Under the pieces are notes generated by a model. That model was not told the origin of the DNA and searched no databases. It saw only the letters and a list, made by a program, of their open reading frames with translations. Below, in pieces: positions 1 to 8,301 of a DNA stretch of 64,000 nt. Made by a program: the position numbers and the translations under genes. Position 1 is the stretch's first letter; each line of letters opens with the position of its first letter. This DNA is from Erwinia psidii (GTDB taxonomy: Bacteria; Pseudomonadota; Gammaproteobacteria; Enterobacterales; Enterobacteriaceae): NCBI RefSeq assembly GCF_003846135.1, contig NZ_RHHM01000001.1, positions 1 through 64,000 of the forward strand, read 5' to 3'.

Positions 1-205
1 CATGGCACTAATGAGGACAGAGAGTACGGATGTTCATCGGGGCTCACGAAGCCGGATATATGTGTGTGGCTACTTTGTCAGAAAGAGACCTGCCGGTGCT
101 TGCATCGGAGAGGTGTCCATATAGCTATTTAGCTACGTAAGCAACCAACAGTGACCTTTAAAACTCACCATTTTTATCCTGAGAATAAGTGTGAGCTACC
201 CCACG

Positions 206-466
206 TTATTGCTTATCACAACGCGCTGTGAATTCTCTCCCAATCCATTTTATAACAGGGACAATCATCGAATTACCCAGTAAGTGATATCTGTGTAATG
301 TATTCCCCAGTTCGGTATAGCCAACAGGAAAACCCTGCCACTTTTCAAACTCCCCAGACGTAAACCTTCCCGCTCTGAGCGGATTGTTTTCAACAATAAT
401 CCCGCCAGGCATAACCCGATCCCGGCTGCTTTGTGTGGACAGTCCAGTAACAGTACTGAAAGTTGA
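206..466 (-). pseudogene. C5-cytosine DNA methyltransferase, C-terminal remnant
   Basis: The open frame lacks an upstream start region (a stop lies at 467-469) and carries only the end of a cytosine-5 methyltransferase: an EKWQGFPVGYT block (motif IX region) followed by LLGNSMIVPVIKWIG (motif X, GNS-x-x-x-PV). The catalytic PC motif and the S-adenosylmethionine-binding motifs are absent, so it cannot be active. With the integrase fragment just upstream it marks a decayed prophage or genomic island. The motif X match makes the family assignment fairly safe. Confidence 0.6.
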
Positions 467-572
467 TCACTCCGCGAGCAGTGCTCCTCACCCTGTCTGA
501 ATCTGTTATTTCAGGTGTGTGGGAATATGGTTTACCATAGATGGCATGAAGACTTGTGTCGCTGATAGCCAT
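390..572 (-). pseudogene. Phage-type tyrosine integrase, N-terminal remnant
   Basis: The 60-codon reading frame starts MAISDTSLHAIYGKPY and continues with PEITDSD and ARGVINFQY. This pattern resembles the N-terminal arm-binding domain of P4-like integrases (MA-x-x-D-T, then GKPY, a TD-x-D turn and an x-G-x-I-x-FQYRYR strand). It breaks off after about 45 recognisable residues; a full integrase is about 400 residues and no core catalytic domain follows. It runs into the methyltransferase remnant in another frame. The family assignment is by remembered resemblance and is moderately sure. No tRNA attachment target is visible upstream (573-745). Confidence 0.5.
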
Positions 573-745
573 ACTAATATTTTGTACTCGCCGGATTATG
601 TCTTCACCGTGTACTCAATTTGCCATGTACTGGCGAAGGCACCCACCGTCACCGATCTACAAAAAGAAGCAAAAATCACCCGTTAAGAATATTTTTCCTA
701 TTCAAAACATGAAGATAATTTATCAACCGTGGATACTTTACTACC

Positions 746-2173
746 GTGAAAGACCAGCCAGTACAGCCAACATTCCTCTTCCACGATTATGAAACTTTCG
801 GTCAGAGTCCCTCGCTGGACCGCCCTGCCCAGTTTGCTGCTATCCGTACCGATATGGATTTCAACGTCATTGGTGAACCGGAGGTGTTTTACTGTCAGCC
901 AGCGGATGACTATCTTCCCCAGCCACAGGCGGTGATGATCACCGGCATTACGCCGCAGGAAGCGCGGTCAAAAGGCATCAACGAAGCCGCGTTCACCCGA
1001 CGTATCCACCAGCTGTTCAGTGAACCGGGCACCTGCGTTGTCGGCTATAACAATGTTCGCTTCGATGATGAAGTTACCCGCAATCTGATGTATCGCAATT
1101 TTTACGATCCCTATGGCTGGAGCTGGCAGCACGGCAACAGTCGCTGGGACCTGCTGGATGTGATGCGTGCCTGCTATGCACTGCGTCCCGACGGCATTGC
1201 ATGGCCGGAAAATGAGGAGGGTTTCCCCAGTTTTCGTCTGGAGCATCTGACCAAAGCCAACGGCGTTGCGCATCAGAACGCGCACGATGCCCTCTGCGAT
1301 GTCCGGGCCACTATTTCTGTGGCAAAGCTGGTGAAAGAGAAGCAGCCACGCCTCTATGAGTTTCTGTTCAGCCATCGCAACAAGCAAAAAATCATGTCGT
1401 TAATCGATATTCCGCAGATGAAGCCGCTGGTGCATATCTCCGGTATGTTCGGCGCATGTCGTGGTAATACCAGCTGGATTGCGCCACTGGCCTGGCATCC
1501 GGTGAACAAAAACGCGCTGATTACCTGCGATTTAGCCGGTGATATGACACCGTTACTTGAGCTGGATGCCGATCGGCTGCGAACACGTCTTTATACCCGG
1601 CGTGAAGATCTTGCAGACGCCTCTCCGGTGCCGGTCAAGCTGGTACATATCAATAAATGTCCGGTAGTGGCACCTGCCAGTACCCTGCGCCCGGAAGAGG
1701 CTGAGCGACTGGGGATAGAGCGTCAGCGCTGTCTGGATAACCTTTCTTTGCTACGTCAGCACCCGGAGATCCGTGAAAAGGTGGTGGCGCTGTTTGCCGG
1801 TGCAGAACCTTTCACCCCTTCTGATGATGTCGATGCACAGCTCTATGACGGTTTTTTCAGCGATGCCGATCGCACGGCGATGAATATCATTCAGCAAACG
1901 GCACCGGAGCACTTACCGGCGCTGGATTTGACCTTTAACGATCGTCGCATAGCAAAGCTACTTTTCCGCTATCGGGCGCGAAATTTCCCGGGTACGCTGG
2001 ATGAAGCTGAGCAGAATCGCTGGTTACAGCACCGCCGCGACGCGCTTAACCCTGAGCGGATACAGGACTATGTGCAGCAGCTGGAAGATCTGTTGATGCA
2101 GTATGAAGGCGATCAAACCCGGCAGGGTCAGTTGAAGGCGTTGTTTGAGTATGCCAGAGAGCTGCTTTCCTGA
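746..2173 (+). CDS. sbcB: Exodeoxyribonuclease I
   Basis: Exonuclease I degrades single-stranded DNA 3' to 5' in recombination and mismatch repair. The 475 residues equal the E. coli length, and the sequence follows E. coli SbcB throughout. The N-terminal DEDDh exonuclease domain begins with FHDYETFG (the D-x-E metal ligands), has the VVGYNNVRFDDE block, and ends with HNAHDALCDV (catalytic H and D). The SH3-like and C-terminal helical parts follow, including NYRARNFPGT-type sequence near residue 410. The chosen start is a GTG at 746; it has only a weak ribosome-binding site but places the first strand as in E. coli. The gene is followed by a hairpin and faces puuP. Confidence 0.96.
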   Translation: MKDQPVQPTFLFHDYETFGQSPSLDRPAQFAAIRTDMDFNVIGEPEVFYCQPADDYLPQPQAVMITGITPQEARSKGINEAAFTRRIHQLFSEPGTCVVGYNNVRFDDEVTRNLMYRNFYDPYGWSWQHGNSRWDLLDVMRACYALRPDGIAWPENEEGFPSFRLEHLTKANGVAHQNAHDALCDVRATISVAKLVKEKQPRLYEFLFSHRNKQKIMSLIDIPQMKPLVHISGMFGACRGNTSWIAPLAWHPVNKNALITCDLAGDMTPLLELDADRLRTRLYTRREDLADASPVPVKLVHINKCPVVAPASTLRPEEAERLGIERQRCLDNLSLLRQHPEIREKVVALFAGAEPFTPSDDVDAQLYDGFFSDADRTAMNIIQQTAPEHLPALDLTFNDRRIAKLLFRYRARNFPGTLDEAEQNRWLQHRRDALNPERIQDYVQQLEDLLMQYEGDQTRQGQLKALFEYARELLS

Positions 2174-2181
2174 GCTTAAAA

Positions 2182-2206
2182 ACTGCCCCGGTTTTTACGG
2201 GGCAGT
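2182..2206. terminator. Hairpin between convergent sbcB and puuP
   Basis: An eight-base stem (ACTGCCCC at 2182-2189 with GGGGCAGT at 2199-2206) closes a short loop that contains five T. It sits 9 bases after the sbcB stop and 12 bases beyond the puuP stop, so it probably ends transcripts from both sides, although no long T-run follows it. Confidence 0.65.
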
Positions 2207-2218
2207 CAGGCAGGTGAC

Positions 2219-3586
2219 CTACATTGGTTCTTCAGTGCACTGCGGCACAGGATTGCGGAAACTGCGGGTAACAAAAGCCAGATAAATCAACCCAATTGCG
2301 GCCCAAATCAGACCAAGGGTCATGGAGCTTTCCTCAAGGTTTACCCACAGCGCACCGACCGTCAACGCGCCACACAGCGGCAGCAACAGGAAATTGACGT
2401 TATCTTTCAGCGTCCGGTTTCGGCCCTCGCGGATCCAGAACTGAGAAATCACCGACAGATTAACAAAGGTGAAGGCCACCAGTGCGCCAAAGTTAATCAG
2501 CGCGGTTGCGGTAACCAGATCGAAGGTGATGGCGCTGAGGGCAATCACCCCCACCAGCAACACATTCAGCGCCGGAGTACGCCACGCCGGATGAATGTAG
2601 CCAAAAAAACGCGCCGGGAACACGCCATCACGCCCCATCACATACATCAGTCGGGAGACACCAGCATGTGCCGCCATCCCGGAAGCCAGTACGGTGACGC
2701 AGGAGAAAATCAGAATGCCAAACTGGAAAGCCTTGCCCGCGACGTAAAGCATGATTTCCGGCTGTGATGCATCCGGGTTTTTAAAACGGGAAATATCAGG
2801 AAAGTACAGTTGCAGGAAATAAGACACGACGACAAAGATAACGCCCCCGATCAAGGCGGTCAGAAAGATAGCTTTTGGAATAACCCGCCCGGCATCTTTG
2901 GTTTCTTCTGACAGTGAACTGATACCGTCAAAACCAAGAAACGAGAAGCAGAGGATAGTGGCTCCGGTGATCATCGGCACCACATGGGCGTTTTCAGACC
3001 AGAATGGCTTGCTGCTGACCAGGGTTCCGGCCCCTTCACCGTGGGCAACGCCGTCAATCACCATCACCATGATCGCCACCATCACCACCACCTGCAACAC
3101 CACGATAACGCTGTTGAAGTTGGCAACGGTTTTAATGCCTTTCAGGTTGGAAAGCGTCATAAAGCCCACCAACAGCACCACAAAGATCCACGACGGAATG
3201 CCGGGAACCAGGGCTTCAAAATAGATTTTTGCCAGCAGGATATTGATCATCGGCATGAACAGGTAATCCAGCAGCGATGACCAGCCAACCATAAAACCAA
3301 CGTGCGGGCTGATGGCTTTCTGCGCATAAGTATAGGCGGAGCCAGCGGATGGGAAGCGGCGAACCAGCTTGCCATAGCTCAGTGCAGTAAACAGGATAGC
3401 GATCAGCGCAAAAACATACGCAGTGGCCACATGACCATCGGTCAGGCCAGAGACAATCCCAAAGGTATCAAACAGGGTCATTGGCTGCATATAAGCCAGG
3501 CCAATCATTACCACAGGTAACAGCGTCAGTGATTTTTTAAGCTTAGCGCGCGGCACAGCGGCAGACGTCTGAGGATTAAGCGACAT
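2219..3586 (-). CDS. puuP: Putrescine importer PuuP (APC family)
   Basis: This inner-membrane amino acid-polyamine permease imports putrescine for the gamma-glutamylation pathway. The 455 residues compare with 461 in E. coli PuuP. About twelve hydrophobic segments are visible, the first beginning with [21 protein letters not shown], and the APC-type [14 protein letters not shown] stretch follows near residue 215. A good ribosome-binding site (GGGAGG) precedes the ATG. The start overlaps a short upstream frame (3576-3773) by 11 bases. It lies downstream of puuA on the same strand, as expected for putrescine utilisation genes. Confidence 0.93.
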   Translation of the reverse strand: MSLNPQTSAAVPRAKLKKSLTLLPVVMIGLAYMQPMTLFDTFGIVSGLTDGHVATAYVFALIAILFTALSYGKLVRRFPSAGSAYTYAQKAISPHVGFMVGWSSLLDYLFMPMINILLAKIYFEALVPGIPSWIFVVLLVGFMTLSNLKGIKTVANFNSVIVVLQVVVMVAIMVMVIDGVAHGEGAGTLVSSKPFWSENAHVVPMITGATILCFSFLGFDGISSLSEETKDAGRVIPKAIFLTALIGGVIFVVVSYFLQLYFPDISRFKNPDASQPEIMLYVAGKAFQFGILIFSCVTVLASGMAAHAGVSRLMYVMGRDGVFPARFFGYIHPAWRTPALNVLLVGVIALSAITFDLVTATALINFGALVAFTFVNLSVISQFWIREGRNRTLKDNVNFLLLPLCGALTVGALWVNLEESSMTLGLIWAAIGLIYLAFVTRSFRNPVPQCTEEPM

Positions 3587-3773
3587 GATTCAGCCTCCCG
3601 TGAGCTTCAACCTTTAGCGGTTGAACCACAGGGAAACTTCGCGTCAGGCGAGCGTTTTTCTTGGTTAAAAACATAGGCGGGCAGGTGGCGCTGAAGGTCA
3701 AACCGGCTGCGGCGCCGTAGTCGTCACGAAGATGCTTACCGGCGGCTGCCGGAGTAATAAAATGTTGTCCCAT
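3576..3773 (-). CDS. Possible small protein or leader peptide upstream of puuP
   Basis: This 65-codon frame starts [20 protein letters not shown] and ends in LNHVA. Its ATG is preceded at good spacing by GAGGAAAAAAAG, a convincing ribosome-binding site, and its stop codon lies 11 bases inside puuP, a layout typical of translational coupling. I do not recognise a family, and there is no signal peptide or membrane segment. It may be a genuine small protein, a regulatory leader for puuP, or chance. It is not an antisense shadow, since no gene opposes it over most of its length. Confidence 0.35.
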   Translation of the reverse strand: MGQHFITPAAAGKHLRDDYGAAAGLTFSATCPPMFLTKKNARLTRSFPVVQPLKVEAHGRLNHVA

Positions 3774-4005
3774 CTTTTTTTCCTCAAAGACACAAAGGTG
3801 TGTTTAACGTGGCTATCCGCCCTGCGTCGGGCCGGCATGACAAATCATCGGCAAAAAAATAACCGACGCAATCAGTTAGCATCGGTTACGGATATCTGTT
3901 TTGCAGGGGGCATATTTTGCATCAATCGCGGGCAGGAAGACAAGCGCTTCCCCCCAGTAGTTATTTGCCAGCCGATGGATGAGGCAGAAATGACAGGCGG
4001 TTGCT

Positions 4006-5424
4006 TCAGGCGTTTTTCAGCATCCAGTCAATTTCAGTGGCGGTGATAAGCCGCTCAAAATGCATCAGCTCATGGTGTTTGCAACTGTGCCAGACAAAGC
4101 CAAAGCGCTCACCCAGCAGCTTTTGCAGCGGATAACTTTGCTCAAATTCGTACAGTGCATCACTCTGGCGGGTCGGCAGAGGGTTGCCATCCAGTTCATG
4201 ACCGTTGCCTTTGACGGCAGGTGGCAGTGAAAGTTGATTATCCAGGCCATGCAGTATCCCGGCAAGCACCGTAGCCACCACCAGATAAGGATTGGCATCT
4301 GCTCCGGCCACGCGGTATTCCACGCGATGATTGTCAGGATCGCCACAGGGGATACGCAGCGCCACGGTACGGTTGTTATGCCCCCAGGAAGCCTGTAACG
4401 GTACAAAAGCGTCAGGCAGAAAGCGCCGGAAAGCGTTAACGTTCGGTGCCAACAGCGCCATTGATGCAGGCATCAGGTCAATCATCCCGGCCAGCGCCCG
4501 TTTCAGCAGCGGCGAGTTGCTGCCGTCATCATTAATAAAGGCATTGTGATCGGCGGCATCCAGCATACTGACGTGAATATGCATTCCGCTCCCGGCATAT
4601 TCTTCATAGGGTTTGGCCATAAAGGTGGCGTTCATCCCATGTTTTTCAGCGACCTGCCGTACCAGACGTTTGAGCTGAACCGCGTGATCGCAGGCGCTGA
4701 GCACGTTCTGGGTATGATGCAGGTTAATTTCAAACTGTCCGGGAGAGGCTTCCGCCAGCGCACCATCGGCAGGTATGCCCTGCTTTCCTGCCAGTTCATC
4801 TATCTCCTTCAGTACCGCGGAGAAGTGGTCCAGATTATCGACCGAGTAAACCTGGCTCTGCATGTTGCGTTCGTCGCTGCCCGGCGTACAGGGTGGCTGA
4901 ATGTAGCCTTCTGCGTCTCGCTGTTTGTCCACCAGATAGAACTCCAGCTCTACCGCTACCACCGGAAACAGACCTCTGTTACGCAGCTGTTGCCAGAGTC
5001 GGTTCAGTACGTTCCGGGGTTCAACGTCAAAGGGAGTACCATCTTGGTTGCGCATGGTCAGCAGAAGCTGAGCCAGATGCTGTGGGTCGGCGGCAGAGGG
5101 AACAAGAGAGCCTTCAACAGGAATACAGATATTATCAGGTTCGCCCAGCGTCTGGCCTAAGCCGGCCTCTTCCACCGTGTTACCAAGGATGTCCATAGCG
5201 AAAACCGAAGCGGGAAAATAACAGCCTTTTTCCAGTTTGAGCAGATTTGAGACAGGGATGCGTTTACCGCGAAAGACACCATTTAAGTCATTGAGGAGGA
5301 TATCAACATGCCGGGTTTCGGGATGGCGTTCCAGATAAGCGTTAACTTCATGCTGGAACGCGCTGGTTCGTTTCTCTTCACTGTGCCTCGTGAAATCTTC
5401 TACTTCGACAAGATTGGTCATCAT
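4006..5424 (-). CDS. puuA: Gamma-glutamylputrescine synthetase
   Basis: PuuA is a glutamine-synthetase-fold enzyme that joins glutamate to putrescine with ATP, the first step of the Puu pathway. It has 472 residues, the same as E. coli. Diagnostic blocks are GKRIPVSNLLKLEKG near the start, FPVVAVELEFYL (catalytic glutamate strand), EASPGQFEINL, GSGMHIHVS (GS metal/ATP signature) and NRTVALRIPCGD. The C-terminus ERLITATEIDWMLKNA matches the E. coli end. The start is ATGATG with a weak GGGTGAG upstream. It is divergent from puuD across a shared regulatory region. The 232 bases between puuA and the next frame (3774-4005) hold no gene. Confidence 0.95.
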   Translation of the reverse strand: MMTNLVEVEDFTRHSEEKRTSAFQHEVNAYLERHPETRHVDILLNDLNGVFRGKRIPVSNLLKLEKGCYFPASVFAMDILGNTVEEAGLGQTLGEPDNICIPVEGSLVPSAADPQHLAQLLLTMRNQDGTPFDVEPRNVLNRLWQQLRNRGLFPVVAVELEFYLVDKQRDAEGYIQPPCTPGSDERNMQSQVYSVDNLDHFSAVLKEIDELAGKQGIPADGALAEASPGQFEINLHHTQNVLSACDHAVQLKRLVRQVAEKHGMNATFMAKPYEEYAGSGMHIHVSMLDAADHNAFINDDGSNSPLLKRALAGMIDLMPASMALLAPNVNAFRRFLPDAFVPLQASWGHNNRTVALRIPCGDPDNHRVEYRVAGADANPYLVVATVLAGILHGLDNQLSLPPAVKGNGHELDGNPLPTRQSDALYEFEQSYPLQKLLGERFGFVWHSCKHHELMHFERLITATEIDWMLKNA

Positions 5425-5646
5425 CTCACCCGCCTGTTTTAGTTATCAGTCCTGCTCAAAATAACAGCCACTCACATAACATAGCGCTAACACAAAAAGT
5501 GTGCAAATGTTACACCGAGCTTTATTTTGCCAGTAAAACCGTTTAAATATTGTTCTGTCAAGACCAGGATTGACACAACTTTGCACAGAACAACACCAGG
5601 GGCACCTTTGCTGGTTGATATATTGAACAAGAAAGGAAGACGCGGC
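5425..5646. promoter_or_regulatory. Divergent puuA / puuD control region
   Basis: This 222-base intergenic stretch must contain both promoters and is the expected site of PuuR action. Two inverted copies of a seven-base word are visible: GTGCAAA at 5501-5507 (inside GTGTGCAAATGTTACAC, a partial palindrome) and TTTGCAC at 5580-5586. A TTGACA-like hexamer lies near 5570. Whether the repeats are PuuR or other operators cannot be decided from sequence alone. Confidence 0.4.
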
Positions 5647-6411
5647 GTGGACACTATTTTTAACAAGCCGTTGATTGGCGTGGTGATGTGCCAGATTAAC
5701 TATCAGGGACATCCCACACAGACGGTCCATAACAAGTATTCAGATGCTATTCTGCGGGCGGGCGGCGTTCCTCTGGCCCTGCCACACGGTCTTATGTCAT
5801 CACCCGAGCTGTTAAACAGCGCACTGGCGCCACTGAGTGGTATTTTATTGACCGGCAGCCCCAGTAATATCGAACCTCACCATTACGGTGAAGCCGGCAC
5901 CGAAATATACGCCGACCCAGGCCGCGACACGCTGGCTTTTGCGTTGATAAAGGCTGTCATGACCCGGCAACTTCCGTTGCTGGCTATCTGCCGGGGCCTG
6001 CAGGAGCTGGTGGTGGCCACCGGTGGAACATTACATCGTCAGCTGCATACGCAGGCTGGTTTTCAGGATCACCGTGAAGACGAATCGCTGCCCCTCGACC
6101 AGCAGTACGCACCCTCTCATGAAGTGTATGTCGAGCCGGGTGGGCTGCTGTCTCAACTGGTCACAGGCGGCGGGACACTCTGGGTTAACTCGCTCCATCA
6201 GCAGGGGATCCGCACCCTGGGCACCCCGCTACGCATTGAGGCTCTCGCGGCCGATGGGCTGATTGAGGCTGTCAGTCTGCAGCAACATCCTTTCGCGCTC
6301 GCGGTGCAATGGCACCCGGAATGGCAAAGCGATGCATCAGCCCTGTCACGCCAGCTGTTCGATGGGTTTATCCACGCCTGCGAGGGGCATCAAAAGGAAA
6401 CACGGCAATGA
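5647..6411 (+). CDS. puuD: Gamma-glutamyl-GABA hydrolase
   Basis: PuuD releases GABA from gamma-glutamyl-GABA. It is a class I glutamine amidotransferase-like hydrolase: the nucleophile elbow LAICRGLQEL holds the catalytic Cys, and the C-terminal VQWHPEWQ supplies the catalytic His and Glu. I chose a GTG start at 5647 because AAGGAAG lies seven bases upstream and it gives 254 residues, exactly the E. coli length; the frame stays open for another 40 codons upstream, which is unlikely to be translated. Its stop overlaps the puuR start by four bases (ATGA). Confidence 0.93.
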   Translation: MDTIFNKPLIGVVMCQINYQGHPTQTVHNKYSDAILRAGGVPLALPHGLMSSPELLNSALAPLSGILLTGSPSNIEPHHYGEAGTEIYADPGRDTLAFALIKAVMTRQLPLLAICRGLQELVVATGGTLHRQLHTQAGFQDHREDESLPLDQQYAPSHEVYVEPGGLLSQLVTGGGTLWVNSLHQQGIRTLGTPLRIEALAADGLIEAVSLQQHPFALAVQWHPEWQSDASALSRQLFDGFIHACEGHQKETRQ

Positions 6412-6965
6412 AAGAAGCCACTCATGCTCACGGAAGACGTTTAGCAGAAATTCGGCAGCAGCGGGGGTTGTCACAGCGGCGTGTCGCGGAACTTTCCGGG
6501 CTGACGCACGGTGCTATCAGCACTATCGAACAGGACAAAGTCAGTCCGGCAGTTAGCACCTTGCAGAAGTTACTGAAAGTCTACGATCTTTCCCTCTCCG
6601 AATTTTTCTCTGAAGCCGCCGGGGTTAACACGCCAAAGGTGGTGATCGATGAACAGGATTTGATTGATATCGGCAGTCAGGGAGTCTCATTGCGGTTAAT
6701 TCATAATGGCAATCCACAGCGTACGCTGGCCATGCTGCTGGAAACCTATCAACCTGGCACCACCACGGGTGAAAAAATCCGCCATCAGGGAGAAGAGACC
6801 GGTACGCTGCTGGAAGGGCAAATCACTCTTACCATCAGTGGTCAGAGCTATCATCTGAAAGCCGGGCAAAGCTACGTCATTGATACCGGCAATCCCCACA
6901 GTTTCTGCAATTCTTCGGCGTATCCGTGCCGGATTGTCAGTGCGCACACGCCAGCCAACTTTTGA
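6408..6965 (+). CDS. puuR: HTH-cupin transcriptional repressor of putrescine utilisation
   Basis: PuuR represses the puu genes until putrescine accumulates. The 185-residue product (E. coli length) has an N-terminal XRE-type helix-turn-helix around residues 10-65 (EIRQQRGLSQRRVAELSGLT, ISTIEQDKVSPAVSTLQKLL) and a C-terminal cupin domain (TTTGEKIRHQGEE, LEGQITLTISG, GNPHSF). The start at 6408 is preceded by AGGAAA and overlaps the puuD stop, so the two are translationally coupled. An upstream in-frame start exists within puuD but the homologous protein begins here. Confidence 0.95.
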   Translation: MKEATHAHGRRLAEIRQQRGLSQRRVAELSGLTHGAISTIEQDKVSPAVSTLQKLLKVYDLSLSEFFSEAAGVNTPKVVIDEQDLIDIGSQGVSLRLIHNGNPQRTLAMLLETYQPGTTTGEKIRHQGEETGTLLEGQITLTISGQSYHLKAGQSYVIDTGNPHSFCNSSAYPCRIVSAHTPANF

Positions 6966-6991
6966 GCTGAGGCACTCACCAGGAGGGAGTT

Positions 6992-8269
6992 ATGGATCAT
7001 GTGAAGAGTTACTACGCCGCGACCGCAAATCCACACGCGCCCTGGCCACAGCTTAACGACAGCATTCAGTGCGATGTCTGTATTATCGGCGGAGGCTTTA
7101 CTGGCCTTTCATCAGCGCTGTTTCTCACCGAAGCCGGTTATGATGTGGTGGTGCTGGAAGCCGCCAGAGTTGGCTTTGGTGCCAGCGGTCGCAATGGTGG
7201 CCAGGTGGTCAACTCCTACAGCCGTGATGTGGATGTGATTGAGCAGCGCTATGGCCGGGAGAGCGCCCGGCTGCTGGGTAACATGATGTTTGAAGGGGCG
7301 GCGATCATTCGTGATCGTATTGAGCGTTATGCCATCAGCTGTGATTACCGCGCCGGGGGGATTTTTGCCGCGCTGAATCAGCGTCAGCTACAGCATTTGA
7401 AAGCACAGCATAAAAGCTGGCAGCATTATGGCAATCACCAACTGGAGCTGCTTGATCGTGCCGCCATCAATCGCGAGATAGCCACCGGGCGCTACGTCGG
7501 GGGGCTGCTGGATCGCTGTGGCGGCCATCTGCATCCGCTGAACCTGGCACTGGGTGAAGCAGAAGCTATTCGTCGTCACGGCGGCCGCATCTATGAGCAT
7601 TCCGAAGTGACCGGCGTCAGCTACGACCATCCTCACCGGGTGAGCACCGCGCAGGGTAACGTTAGCGCAAAATATGTTATTTTCGCCGGGAATGCTTATC
7701 TGGCGCCCCATCTTGAGCCACGACTGGCAGGCAGGAGCATCCCCTGCGGCTCACAGATTGTCGCCAGTGAACCGCTCCCGGCCGACAGGGCCCTTGCACT
7801 GTTACCCAATAATTACTGCGTGGAAGACTGCAACTATCTGCTGGACTATTTCCGCCTGACGGCAGACAACCGCCTGCTCTATGGCGGCGGCGTGATTTAC
7901 GGCGCACGCGAACCACAGGATATTGTGTCGTTAATCAGGCCAAAGCTGCTGAAAACCTTCCCACAGCTGGCAGGGATTAAATTTGATTTTGCATGGAGCG
8001 GCAATTTCCTGCTGACGCTCTCAAGAATGCCGCAGATTGGCAGACTGGAAAATGGTGTGTTTTATATTCAGGGGGACAGTGGTCATGGTGTCACCTTCAC
8101 CCATCTGGCCGGAAAACTGGTGACCGAAGCGCTGAAGGGAGCGCCTCAGCGTTTCGATGCCTTTGCCAGACTGCCTCATCTGCCCTTCCCCGGTGGCCGA
8201 CGTTTTCGCGTCCCGTTGACGGCGATGGGTGCCGCCTGGTACTCGCTTCGTGACAGGTTCGGTGTCTGA
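6992..8269 (+). CDS. puuB: Gamma-glutamylputrescine oxidoreductase
   Basis: PuuB oxidises gamma-glutamylputrescine to the aldehyde with release of ammonia and peroxide. The 425 residues (426 in E. coli) start with a Rossmann FAD-binding motif, CIIGGGFTGLSSA, then VVLEAARVGFGASGRNGGQV, typical of DAO-family oxidases; the C-terminal QGDSGHGVTFTHLAG closes the FAD site. A perfect AGGAGG ribosome-binding site precedes the ATG. In E. coli puuC lies between puuR and puuB and puuE follows; here puuB follows puuR by 26 bases and a terminator ends the unit. Confidence 0.95.
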   Translation: MDHVKSYYAATANPHAPWPQLNDSIQCDVCIIGGGFTGLSSALFLTEAGYDVVVLEAARVGFGASGRNGGQVVNSYSRDVDVIEQRYGRESARLLGNMMFEGAAIIRDRIERYAISCDYRAGGIFAALNQRQLQHLKAQHKSWQHYGNHQLELLDRAAINREIATGRYVGGLLDRCGGHLHPLNLALGEAEAIRRHGGRIYEHSEVTGVSYDHPHRVSTAQGNVSAKYVIFAGNAYLAPHLEPRLAGRSIPCGSQIVASEPLPADRALALLPNNYCVEDCNYLLDYFRLTADNRLLYGGGVIYGAREPQDIVSLIRPKLLKTFPQLAGIKFDFAWSGNFLLTLSRMPQIGRLENGVFYIQGDSGHGVTFTHLAGKLVTEALKGAPQRFDAFARLPHLPFPGGRRFRVPLTAMGAAWYSLRDRFGV

Positions 8270-8273
8270 GACA

Positions 8274-8298
8274 GCAGCCCTGCAAGAGGGCTGCTTTT
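8274..8298 (+). terminator. Rho-independent terminator of puuDRB
   Basis: GCAGCCC (8274-8280) pairs with GGGCTGC (8288-8294) around a seven-base loop and is followed by TTTTGTTT. It lies five bases after the puuB stop. Confidence 0.85.
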
Positions 8299-8301
8299 GT
8301 T

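Noticed and set aside
573-745. Possible tRNA or attachment site next to the integrase remnant
   Set aside because: No tRNA-like cloverleaf or CCA-type 3' end could be found between the integrase fragment and sbcB.
968-1387. 139-codon frame on the minus strand inside sbcB
   Set aside because: Fully antisense to a highly conserved gene with normal codon use; no independent support.
2984-3280. Histidine-rich reading frame ([11 protein letters not shown]) on the plus strand, suggestive of a metal-binding peptide
   Set aside because: It is the antisense of puuP, where runs of ATG/ATC-type codons for Met, Ile and Val in a membrane helix read as CAT/CAC on the other strand. It has no ribosome-binding site.
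4546-5160. 204-codon plus-strand frame over puuA
   Set aside because: Antisense of a clear PuuA coding region with all active-site motifs on the minus strand.
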